From Patellaria atrata CBS 101060 (Eukaryota > Ascomycota > Dothideomycetes > Patellariales > Patellariaceae), in NCBI GenBank assembly GCA_010093705.1, contig MU006094.1:1277550-1341549 (forward strand): a stretch of 64,000 bases of DNA, written 5' to 3'. A model generated the notes under the pieces. It ran no database searches, had not been told where the DNA came from, and saw only the letters and a list, made by a program, of their open reading frames with translations. The translations under genes and the position numbers were made by a program. Shown here in pieces: positions 10,801 to 20,802 of the stretch (position 1 is the first letter of the stretch; the number at the start of each line of letters is the position of its first letter).

Positions 10801-12028
10801 TTGCTTGAGCCGGGTTATTTTGGGTCGACGGTGAGGTTATGGACAGCGTGTGGTAACGTTTGAAATGGATGACCCTGAAAGTACGAGGCCGCGTTCTAAT
10901 TAGAAGTAAGCAAAATCGATCCAGTAGTACGTTTGATATTACCTGCACACTCCAGGAAATTATTATTGCAATGGAGGTAGTGGTAGCAGTATAAAGTCCC
11001 TTTTGCTATGGCTCCCCACCTCAGCCTAGCTCCTGAATCATTGTTTACAGTCCGGCTGATATTCGGAGCATTCAGGCAGCTTGTCTAAGTTTAGTATCAA
11101 TCCCCAGAAGCTTACTTGGGAGCTTATCGACACTTCATATTACATATATTTTCCACACGCAGTCGATGATGATGAAGATGAGATAGCTCACTGATATTAA
11201 TTGAATACTATTGAGTTTCTATAGAGAAAGAGTCAAAGGTACGCCGTAAACTTAATACGCAGTTCTATTCACAAATTAGAAAAGCCCGGAGGTTTAGTCG
11301 CATGGGTACAGTACCTTTATAGAGTACAAGTAAAGTATACTCCTATTTCATTTCCTAGGTTCAACTTTCTCCCTTGCTATGGATATTGTACGCTTATGCC
11401 ATACCATCCGACCGATACTGGACCTCAGAAAGATAGATAGCTATATTACACATATCATCTAGGCGCCGGTATTCAGGATAGCTCGAACGTAATTGGACAA
11501 CTGCGGAGCCATTTGTACAGCTTGAAGCTGTTTGATATTTCTGTTTTATCCTACAGCAGACTCCCAATATCTCTTGCACCGCGGAACATGGCTTACTGCA
11601 TGCTTACTCCCGAACGGTACGGAGTATGACTCAAAGAATCAAGATCAACACAAGAATCAGTGACTCCAACGGACATTTCAGGGTTTATTTTTAGTGCTAT
11701 ATCGGAAATGTCATCTATCTGCGTATAAAGACCGGATGTCCTTTACAGTTACTGACAACACCAATCCAAAAGATGTGGAATAGAATGAGAGCTGAAGCAG
11801 ATGGGATCAGAACATTCTTGGCGCCGAGTAAGCTATACGAACATATCCATGTTTGTCAGATATAAGCCTTACTGCCAAACTCGGCATTAAGGTCGGCCTT
11901 TTGCCGTAGTGGTATAATCTCACAATGTTCTACTGTAGGGCGTGGTGGCTGTGGCCTTCAGCCCTAAAGCTAGTATAAATCACTCCCAGAGTAGTGGAAG
12001 TGGATCCATAAGAACGTGAAGTGAGAGT
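10801..12028. other. 1.2-kb intergenic region
   Basis: No gene supported. It is AT-rich with short open frames only. A tRNA A-box-like word near 11905 lacks a matching B box and cloverleaf. Confidence 0.5.
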
Positions 12029-14183
12029 ATGAAACAACAAATCATGGATCTATATCAATACCAACTTCTACCTAGACTAGAGTACGACATCCGCAACCCT
12101 CGACAACGCCAACAATGGTTTCGGTTAGCAACTCTATCTCCAGGCATCGGACATGAGAATACAGAGCTCAAGCTTGAGAATTACGAATTATCGCATGCAC
12201 CTGCGTATGAAGTACTCTCATATTGCTGGGGTCCAGATGAGGGTCAGAACCAGGTCATTGTCAACAGTTTCTTTGGTGTAGGGCTTCTTCGAATCCGACC
12301 AAATCTCCGAGAAGCTCTTCTTCGACTTCGATTTCCCGATCTCCACCGCAGGCTCTGGATAGATGCTATTTGCATCAACCAAGAAGACAATGATGAGAAA
12401 GGTGTACAAGTCCAGATGATGAGAGATATATACGGACATGCAAATCGGACTATCGTTTGGCTTGGAGTTGGAGACGAGACTACCAATGCTACATTTGAAC
12501 TGGCAAAAAGAATTTCTATTGTCAGAGCCCAGGATGATAGTGCATTAGGCGATGTCTTTGGCCATTCCTACCGCATGGGACAATCCAAAGAGCGCGATGT
12601 TAGCGAACGCGGTATTATTGCTCAATCCGCATGGGAAGGCTTAGAGCGAGTATACTCTTCTGACTGGTTTTCACGTATATGGGTCGTTCAAGAAGTGCGA
12701 TCAGCCCGGTGGAGTATAGCGCTCTGCAGAAAAGCTGAAGCAACTGTACTTGAACTCTTATCACCTTTACCATATATATTATATACGTCCAGACAAAGAA
12801 TTGACGGTAATTTTAATTCTACGTTAGAGTTTTGGGATTTTGTATATATGGAAAGAACTAGCACTGAATCTTTAAACAACCTTTGGGGAACAAGACAGAT
12901 TTGCTAAACCTTCTAAGGGGACTCAAGACTTCCAATCTACTGACACTCGAGACAAGGTCTTTGCGCTTATAGGAATGAGTACTGAGGGTTCAGACGAATT
13001 ATATGCTATCAAAGGCGACTTTGATCCTAGGAACTCACTCTCATTTCCAAAAAGAATTGCCTGGCATGCCGTCACTAAGGCGGTCAAGTGAGCACAGGAG
13101 TATAAAGTACCCTTGGGTCTACCCCCTCTTAGGCCACTACAATCTGATCAAAACAAATCAGTTCAGGAGGTGTACCGTGACATCACCCGATATTTGATCT
13201 GCAAAATACCTCCGAAACTCGATATTATTTCAATGGTACATCATAACGGAGATCCCTACCAAGATGGGTTCCCTTCCTGGGTTCCCAGATTCGACAAACA
13301 TAAAAACGTTCGTTTCCCGATTAGAGCTTCGGGTTGCTATATGACCTCCCGGACGGTGGTAACCTCAGAACGTTTAGGTAGAGAACAAATCGATCCGAAT
13401 TGCCTACATCTTCAAGGAGTTTATCTTGACGTAATACACTCAATGAGTCATGAGATGAGCTCGAACGAGACATCTAGCCACTTTTCACCTGAAAGGATAT
13501 GGTCTGAAATATCTCCACTGGACATTTACTTCTCAGATCGCCAGTTATACTTCAATGGAGAGCCATTAGATATTGCATTCGGAATGGCTATGATTGGCGG
13601 TGAGATAGGGGCCTTCCAAGCCCTCATGGCGGTAGGCCAGATTAAGAGGGATGCCACAGATTTCTCTGCCGTGATAGATTCGAAAGAGGTCCTAATACAG
13701 TCCATGTCGCTCTTCCGAAATTTCCTCGTCGCGCATACAGCGAGTCAGGATAATTCGGAATCATATCCCCGAGAAGGCTCAGAAGAGGAAACAGCAATAC
13801 GTCTATTCTTTATGGCTGCTCAGATGCGGTGCACCGGCCGAAGAGTATTCTGGACGAAGCGTGGACGCCTTGGTCTTGGACCGCGTGCTATGAGGCCCGG
13901 AGACCTTCTGTATGCATTACATGGCGGGAGAGTACCTTTTGTCCTGCGACTTTGTAACGGTTATTATACGTTGATAGGAGAAGCATATGTTCGCGACGAT
14001 GATATCATGTGGGGTGATTATGCGGAGCGGCTGTCTGGCTCTGTTCGGAGAATTGAAATTCGAAAAGGAGAACCATTTCACCTGCTCAATGAAGATATCT
14101 ATAAGTGTCTATTCCCTCGGTTAGAAAGAAATACTATGATGCTAAGCAGAAGCTTGACACTACTAATATCCTCTGGATCATAA
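12029..14183 (+). pseudogene. HET-domain (heterokaryon incompatibility) gene, reading frame broken
   Basis: The first frame, from ATG 12029, carries the HET domain: YEVLSYCWGPDEGQ, then RLWIDAICINQEDNDEKGVQ and the TIVWLG block, then WFSRIWVVQEV. It stops at 12905-12907. The family continues after a shift of frame: DLLNLLRG appears in a second frame and TDTRDKVFALIGM in a third. The third frame meets TGA at 13089-13091 before resuming with KSVQEVYRDITRYLI and FPSWVPRFDKHK and running to 14183. An intron at 12842-12894 could explain the first shift, and one of roughly 12977-13106 could remove the TGA. A single-base frameshift between about 12895 and 12950 remains either way. So it is a pseudogene, or there is a sequencing error. 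HET proteins trigger incompatibility cell death after fusion of unlike hyphae. Confidence 0.75.
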
Positions 14184-15823
14184 GTACATGACCTGAAAAG
14201 CTATCGAGTCTCTAGAATCAAGGATTTGCCGGAGACTGCACATCAGGTGTACAGAACTTATAGTTGTCTACCGTACATACCACCAGACTGTATAGTAAAG
14301 GGGTCTTGTCGGTAGTTAGCTTTGAACGGCTCGCCAACATTTGTTGACCAAGTGCTTAAAATCGTACGAGTGTCAACCACGATAGATCGCTCTCTACTCG
14401 CCCCCGGGTCTCATTAAAACTTCTCTAGGGTTTGAGGGAGTAACAGATTACCTATGTAGTCTCAAGTATCAACTGCTGCACAAGTACAACCCAACCACCC
14501 CTTGCGTGACGCTGTACCGTCCATCCTGAAGAAAAAGTGGTGAGTCAGCATGAGAAGAACCGAATCATATGAGTAGAAATGAGGTAAATAGAACATTCCT
14601 ACACGTTTTTCCTAGCTATGTTGCACTTCTACTACAACCCCTTTTCTGTGGCGGGTTCATTGGAGGAGCATGCGGGATTATCCTTCCACCCGCAGGAGGG
14701 ATTTATCACAAGGATCATCGTATTTCTCGAAAGCTACATTGTGGAACTTGGGTTAGCTACAGATACCGGAGTGTGTATCCTGAAGCCATGTAAAGTTCAC
14801 ATTGGATACTATAACGCATCACAAAAACCGTTTCGTAAACCGTCGAGTTGTGAACTACACTTCCCCATCATCCGCCATTATTCCCCCAAAAAAAATCAAC
14901 AGTCACATCATCACATACCCTAGGCGAACTCTAACATGAATCCAACATCATCCATCGTCCTCCTTCTAGCCACCTCAGCGCTCGTCAAAAACACAACAAA
15001 ACTCTCCACATAGAGCAAAACAGATTGCGCCCACGTGATTCAAACAAATTACATCTTTCCTAACTCCGTTAGATGTAAACCCCTCTGTACGCAAATCTTA
15101 CCCTCCCTCACCTCCAATCTCGCTCATTTGAGCTTCTAGTCGATGTTGGGAGTTTGGGTGTCCATAGTCTCGATCCTAGCTGTACATGGACGTTCTTATA
15201 TCTATAGAATAGGGTAAGGGTTGTTTGATTCTGGTATGTGGAATGCTGATACGTAGATGAAATAGTGACGTATTAGTATGATCAGCTTTGTGCTCGCAAT
15301 CGGTATCGTGCGAAGGTTGGCAGTTGTGCTGCGTACGCGCGAGGGGCGCCAATCAAGGCGCTTTCGCACGATTGCTTTGCCTGAGGCTGGAGGATATGAT
15401 GCTGTATAGACGGACGGGACATAAGTCAGTGGCGGTAAGTTCTCGGTTACTGTACGCGTACTGTTGGTCGAGTCCTCCACTCCGCTGTACGGTAGTGGCG
15501 AAAACGGATAGGAGCTTCCAAGCGTAGAGAGTCCTGTATATCTGTACGGACATTTTGAAACTTATTTAGCATTTGGGACATGAGGGCGAGAAATAGCGTT
15601 CGGTACGTAGAGAGATGAAGGAGCGCTGAGTCCTGACTGTGACAAGAAAAATATCTTTTATTGGATGTAAAAGAGAGCAGATACCAGGATATACTGTATC
15701 TGGAATACCTTGAACCATGACTTATGCAAAACCCGCATCACATGTAGGCTACCCTATGTAAGACTACAATCTATATCACTATACTTCCCATTCAAACAGC
15801 ATCTGTTTCTCAGCTATAAACTT
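14184..15823. other. 1.6-kb region without a supported gene
   Basis: Several 60-100-codon open frames on both strands overlap one another and show no family signature or codon pattern I trust. Short A-runs lie near 14887. I see nothing definite. Confidence 0.5.
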
Positions 15824-16171
15824 TCAATGCCAATATCCCGCCCAACCCCTAACCCTCTCCCTCCAAGCCCTCCTTGGACTTCTTGCAAACCTTGAACTCG
15901 AGCTCGACGTGCTCATTCCACTTGCCAAGCTCGAAAGGCTGTCGACCCGCTCATTCACGTCCTGTTCTGAAGCACTCTCAACGCCGTCGCAACGGTCACA
16001 TAGACCTACGCGGATGACTTCCGAATTCTGGATTCTGCTGCTGAGATTGTCGTCATCGAATTGAGAGAGCTGTGCTCGTTCTGTGCTTCCCATGTAGCAT
16101 CGGTAGCGGCAGAGACGGATGCGGGTGGAGATGCAGCCACAGGAGTGGCGGTAGTCGGTTGATCTGCACAT
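15824..16171 (-). CDS. Small Cys-rich hypothetical protein
   Basis: A 115-residue frame from ATG 16171. The first 60 residues contain C-x(8)-CGC, then RLCRYRC, and later GLCDRC, a spacing reminiscent of small fungal zinc-binding proteins with CG(H/C)...C...C..C motifs. The rest is Ser-rich and then ends in a basic, Trp-containing tail. No signal peptide is seen. A CTATACAG acceptor-like word just upstream raises the possibility of an earlier exon. An overlapping frame at 16006-16368 is longer but low-complexity, and I prefer this one for its cysteine pattern. The function is unknown and the gene is uncertain. Confidence 0.4.
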   Translation of the reverse strand: MCRSTDYRHSCGCISTRIRLCRYRCYMGSTERAQLSQFDDDNLSSRIQNSEVIRVGLCDRCDGVESASEQDVNERVDSLSSLASGMSTSSSSSRFARSPRRAWRERVRGWAGYWH

Positions 16172-17085
16172 ATGGGTGTCCTGTATAGGGAGAAGACAGA
16201 ACAGCAGATAGATGTGATTGGGGACTTTTTTGGCGGTTGATAATAATGGGCTATGTAATGGAGATATGCCTTAGCCGTATAATGCTGATAATTGTATGAT
16301 GTATGATGTATGATGTTTGATAGCTGAGCAAGCAAAGTGGATATGTTCAATGATGATTGCGCAAACAAGCTGAAGAATAAGAAGAAATATACGTTATGAT
16401 ATATGATTGCAAAGAAAAGGCATCGTGATCGGGATGTTCATGAGTTGTCTTAGAGATCTATACACGTGGTGCGCTATCACCACGAAACCGAAAGGAAATC
16501 TGAATACTCGGAAGATGAAAATTATGATAGAGATATATTGATCGTTTCCAAAACCATAGATATTTTTCTATTTGTTATACGCTGCCAATGATAAGATTAT
16601 CCCAGTACATCTCTGCTATTTGCTTGTGAAAGTATCTTTATGCTATAGTGAGAGCACCTGTCGTTCATTTGTATTATTTGTCCTGACAGTCTGCTTTTCT
16701 TTCAGCTGGTCGACACGGAGAGCAGCATATACTAAAGACTTCAAGTCTTATGAAATATGACTGTATTTGGAGTTAATGTGTTCTTGTGATGCTGGTCTTG
16801 AGACGAGGAGTGGGCGACTGACGAGACATGAGGTCGTGTGAGAGGATGGAAATGGTCTGCATTACATAAGCTACGCTAGTTAACTTATACAAGCCAGGTG
16901 CACCTCAGTATCAGACCATCACGGCAATTTATTTCGAAATAGTCCTCTTGCTGATGGAGCAACCAGACCATCTATATTCTCTCCAAACTCTCTCGTTGAA
17001 GGCTCGGTGAATCGCATCAGATATTTCGATACCATAAGGAGACCGTCTATTACTGTATATCAAGAATCTATCCCATCTCACAAAA
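16172..17085. other. 0.9-kb intergenic region
   Basis: AT-rich, with a short run of ATGATGT-type repeats near 16298-16316. No gene seen. The last 200 bp should hold the promoter of the following membrane-protein gene. Confidence 0.5.
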
Positions 17086-17577
17086 ATGGCTCTGAATCGG
17101 ATAATCGACCCTTGGCAACTCCTCCGTATATCTCCACTGCTCCTCAGCACCGCAAGCATCACCTACGCCGGCTGTGAATCTCACTTCTTCAGCGTCTTCC
17201 TTGCGCCGGCGCATCGTGAGAAGTCGAACTCCCTCCTTCCTAGCTGGATGGAAGTGAGCTTCTACCGCGTCATCGGTCCGCTTATCGGTACATATACTCT
17301 CTGTGCTGGATTAGCGGGAGCGAACGCGTATCTGAACGGAGATATGATTGCGCCCGAGTCCTCAACTTGGTATCTTCGCGGAATGGTGTTTGGTCTGGGC
17401 CATTTCGCTTTTGTCCCGCTTGTTGCTGGGACGTTGGAGAGGATTATGAAAGATGTGTCGGGTGGAAGAAGCACGGAGGATATGGCGCATTGGTTGAAGA
17501 TACATCGGATTAGGATGGTTGTTGCGGATTTACCGGCTTGGCTGTGCTATATCAAGGCTGTGACATTACTGTTATGA
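17086..17577 (+). CDS. Small integral membrane protein, DUF1772-like
   Basis: A 163-residue intronless frame. Hydrophobic segments lie around residues 10-30 (LLRISPLLLSTASITYAGC), 60-80 (FYRVIGPLIGTYTLCAGLAG), 95-115 (LRGMVFGLGHFAFVPLVAG) and 145-163 (VVADLPAWLCYIKAVTLLL), a four-helix layout. The motif FLAPAHREKS and the late WLKIHRIRM resemble fungal DUF1772-type proteins, some of which are anthrone oxygenases, but I cannot place it in that enzymatic group. Codon use is even and the start context (AAAATGGC) is good. It stands alone. Confidence is high that it is a gene and moderate for the family. Confidence 0.8.
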   Translation: MALNRIIDPWQLLRISPLLLSTASITYAGCESHFFSVFLAPAHREKSNSLLPSWMEVSFYRVIGPLIGTYTLCAGLAGANAYLNGDMIAPESSTWYLRGMVFGLGHFAFVPLVAGTLERIMKDVSGGRSTEDMAHWLKIHRIRMVVADLPAWLCYIKAVTLLL

Positions 17578-18209
17578 TACGTCATTTGGGTAAGATATAG
17601 CAACAGACTGCGCTCTCTGATATGGACCATCTCGGGAGAAAGTTTATGTGCAGTGGATCAGACGAATGGATGCCATATAGCTGTTTCCCAAATCTTGAAT
17701 AGTGCAGTACTATTATTCTGTACGCTGCTACGTAGGGCGCCTAAATTCTGTACGAATGCTCTTGAGACTCCTTAGGACCCGCTGTATGTAGTTTAGCAGG
17801 TCATACAACCTTCTACAGCTGTACGGACACCCGGAATTGTAATATCCTGGCCACGGTACGGTTGTTCTTCATGATGGTCCTAGGACGTACGTGACCGACT
17901 ACGGCGCGCAAAGATCTCTAGCTGTACAAAACACTGTTACCATGTCTAACGTGAAATCTTACAGTACTTCCTTTTCGAGTCTTCGCATATATACGCAAAT
18001 ACCGTACAAGGCTTCTTCGTATGGTGATTGCTATAAAGGGTAGTCCACACGTCTCTCCTGATTGGCCAATATTTTATCTCTACGAATCTCGCGCTAGTGC
18101 TTCCTTGCAGGTTTTCGCGGGCCACGGACATCATAGCAAACTTTCCTTTTCTTTATCAAAAACTTCTACTCCTCGTGAAGTCTTAACCCGACGAACCATC
18201 CCACAAGAG
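17578..18209. other. Intergenic, upstream of MRS2-type gene
   Basis: No gene seen. The in-frame ATG at 18021 would extend the next protein by 63 residues and is the alternative start for it. Confidence 0.5.
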
Positions 18210-20126
18210 ATGAGAGCTCATCATCTTCGTTCAGTCCCGATTCCATCACCCAGCTTGCTCCGATATCTTAAGGCTCAGGTAGATGCGCCATTCTGCTGTC
18301 GAGCACCTTCATCCCGACGCCTAGCTTCGACTACAGCTTTTTTTTCTGGCTTTGAGCCTATCCACCAGGAATTCATACCACTATATTCAGGACTACAATG
18401 GCCCTTCTCACGTACACCGACAGAGACGCCGATTCCAGCTCCGCAGAGCTATAAACCCTCGATTCTATATCCGCACCCACGGCAGCCTTTAAACCCTCGT
18501 AGGACCTTCACAAGCACACAGAAGAAAGATTCGATATGGAATTTCTGGCGCAGGAACCGGAAGCCTACTTCTCAATCAGAACCGCATGATCTGCCCCCGC
18601 TGGCAAGCTTTCTGGACGATAATGCGAGCTTGGGACGTATGCTGCGAGCTTCGAATGAGTTAAAGCTCAGATGCACCGAATTTGACGAAAACGGGAACGT
18701 CACGCTGGTTAACGGCGAGTTTAAAAAGAGTGAATTGATCGCGAAGGTCAGTAAAGTAACTATACCCCACATCCTAGTTGTATACAAGCTGCGCTGCGCT
18801 AGACGACATCAACTAACATTTCTGCTATAGTATGGCCTCCTCCCTCGTGATCTCCGCAAAATCGACTCATCCCTCCTCCCACATATACTTGTTCGCCCCT
18901 CCGCAATCCTTCTAAACCTCTTACACCTGCGCGTCCTGATACAGCATAACCGTGTCCTCGTCTTTGACGCTTACGGCACTGCGGATTCATACACGCAGTC
19001 TCTCTTCATGTACGACCTCGAGGGCAAGCTGCGCCAAAGAGAATCGCGGCTCGTCCCAGGTGGCGCTCTTCCCTACGAATTCCGCGCCCTCGAAGCCGTG
19101 CTCATCAGCGTAACAAGCGGACTCGAGAGCGAATTTGATGGTGTCCGAGACCCCGTAGTGCGGGTTCTTCGAGAACTGGAAGAAGACATCGACAGAGACA
19201 AATTGCGGTACCTCCTCATTTACAGCAAAAAGCTCGGCACTTTCGAGCAGAAAGCACGTCTCGTGCGCGACGCCCTCGAAGAACTCCTTGAAGCCGACGA
19301 CGACCTGGCCGCTATGTATCTCACCGCCAAGCATACGGGACACGCGCGCCCGGAAACGGACCACGCGGAGGTGGAGCTCCTGCTGGAGAGTTACCACAAG
19401 GTGTGCGACGAAATTGTTCAGGCGGCCGAAGGCCTCGTCAGCAACATCCGCAACACGGAAGAAATCGTCAAGGCGATTCTAGACGCGAATCGCAACTCCC
19501 TCATGCTGCTCGACCTCAAGTTCAGCATCGGCACCCTCGGCCTCGGCGCCGGAACCTTCGTTGCCGCCCTCTACGGCATGAATCTCAAGAACTTCATCGA
19601 GGAGTCCGACCTCGGGTTCTGGGGTGTCAGCGTCTGGTGCGCCATCTGCACCGTCGTCGTCTTCGGGTACGGACTCAGCAAATTGAGGAGGGTACAGAGA
19701 GTCAGCATGTGGGGTGAACGTGCGGGCGGGCTGGGCAGGGGCGGCGCCGGGAAGAACGGAGCCATCGACGGTGTCGGCATCGGGAGAATTCTACAGGGCT
19801 CTTTGGGGAGAGCTAATTCTTACGGCGCTGGGCCCAGCGGAGGCGTTGACGGTATGGGTGGTGTGGGTAGGTTGATGCAACCGGGGGAACGCAGAGCTCT
19901 CGAACGAGCGAGGAGGGGCATCGGTGTGAGTGTCGATGGGTCTGCAGGTGGCGGAACTACAGCGGTAGGCAGTCCCACCGCTGTCTCTGATGCGAGCCCA
20001 TCCGGCCCTAAGTCGTCGAAGGAAATCGCGGAGGAGATTTCGAAACGCCAGTGGGGGGGTGGACACACTGAGGAGGCCGGTCCGCTGCTCGAGAGGAAGG
20101 ATAAGGGGTCGGAACCGTCGGGTTGA
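18210..20126 (+). CDS. MRS2: Mitochondrial magnesium channel, MRS2/LPE10 type
   Basis: Two exons, 18210-18746 and 18831-20126, separated by an 84-bp intron (GTCAGT...CTATAG), encode 610 residues. MRS2 forms a pentameric Mg2+ channel in the inner mitochondrial membrane. Visible features: an Arg/Ser-rich presequence from MRAHHLRSV; YGLLPRDLRKIDSS at the exon junction; ILVRPSAILLNLLHLRVLI; an acidic helical arm (EELLEADDDLAAMYLT); and the first membrane helix ending in the diagnostic YGMN, followed by a second helix (VSVWCAICTVVVFGYGL). The ATG at 18210 is chosen because it begins a typical presequence; 18021 is an in-frame alternative. After the second helix there is a Gly-rich tail of about 140 residues, longer than the usual short basic end. 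Exon 2 is clearly more GC-rich than exon 1. Confidence 0.92.
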
Positions 20127-20802
20127 GACGCTTCCTACTCTCTCTCTTTCTCTCTGGTTTTGCTTTTGTGTAAAGTTGAACGGTTGTTGCTTTTTGCGTC
20201 TCCTCTCTGCCATTATGCGTCGCTTTTCTGCCGCTGGACTGCATAGCGAGGCGTTTGGGTCCGGGTATATAAGCTAGATAAGGTGTAAAGATATGGGAGT
20301 CTATGATGTTGGATTTTTTTTTCTTTTTTTGGGAAGAGCGGGGGGTACTGTATTTCTGCTGGGGGAGGATAGGAAAGATGGTGAGGTGAAGCTCAACTCA
20401 ATGTACTGTACTGTTCTGTATTGGGGGAGGGGGGGGAGGGGGGTATTGTACTCTACTGTAAGGTAGTAACTCTACACTAACCTGATTAAATCTACTCGGT
20501 AATGATATTGTGTATTTCCTCCGCTGGTTTGGCGTTGTTGGTTTTAGGGCTGCTGTGATTGGTGTATTGTTTGCCGTGGAGACATGAACATTGGCTTGGG
20601 ATGCTCGGCTGAGAATTGTAGTTTTGGGATTTATACAGATTTTTGGATTAGTGCAGTCCGCAGCCATTCGTACAGACCGACCTAATCCGTACAGCAGAGC
20701 CAGGGATATATATTGAGAAACAACTATACAACAAGCTAGCAGTACCACCAAAATGTGTAAACAAGGGTACGTAACTCTAGCGGCCCAAATGTAATCACAT
20801 TA
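20127..20802. other. Convergent 3' region with CT tract and G-runs
   Basis: The tails of MRS2 and of the minus-strand gene meet here. There is a CT-rich run near 20137-20156 and a purine tract of three long G-runs at 20423-20443 (G5-A-G8-A-G6). No gene. Confidence 0.6.

Noticed and set aside
11900-11975. tRNA-like A-box word (TAGTGGTATAAT)
   Set aside because: No GGTTCGANTCC-type B box at the right distance and no cloverleaf pairing.
15202-15553. Two overlapping minus-strand frames of 66-92 codons
   Set aside because: No family motif, no splice logic, and mutually exclusive frames. Probably chance.
18021-18209. 63-residue N-terminal extension of the MRS2-type protein
   Set aside because: Less presequence-like than the segment starting at 18210; kept only as an alternative start.
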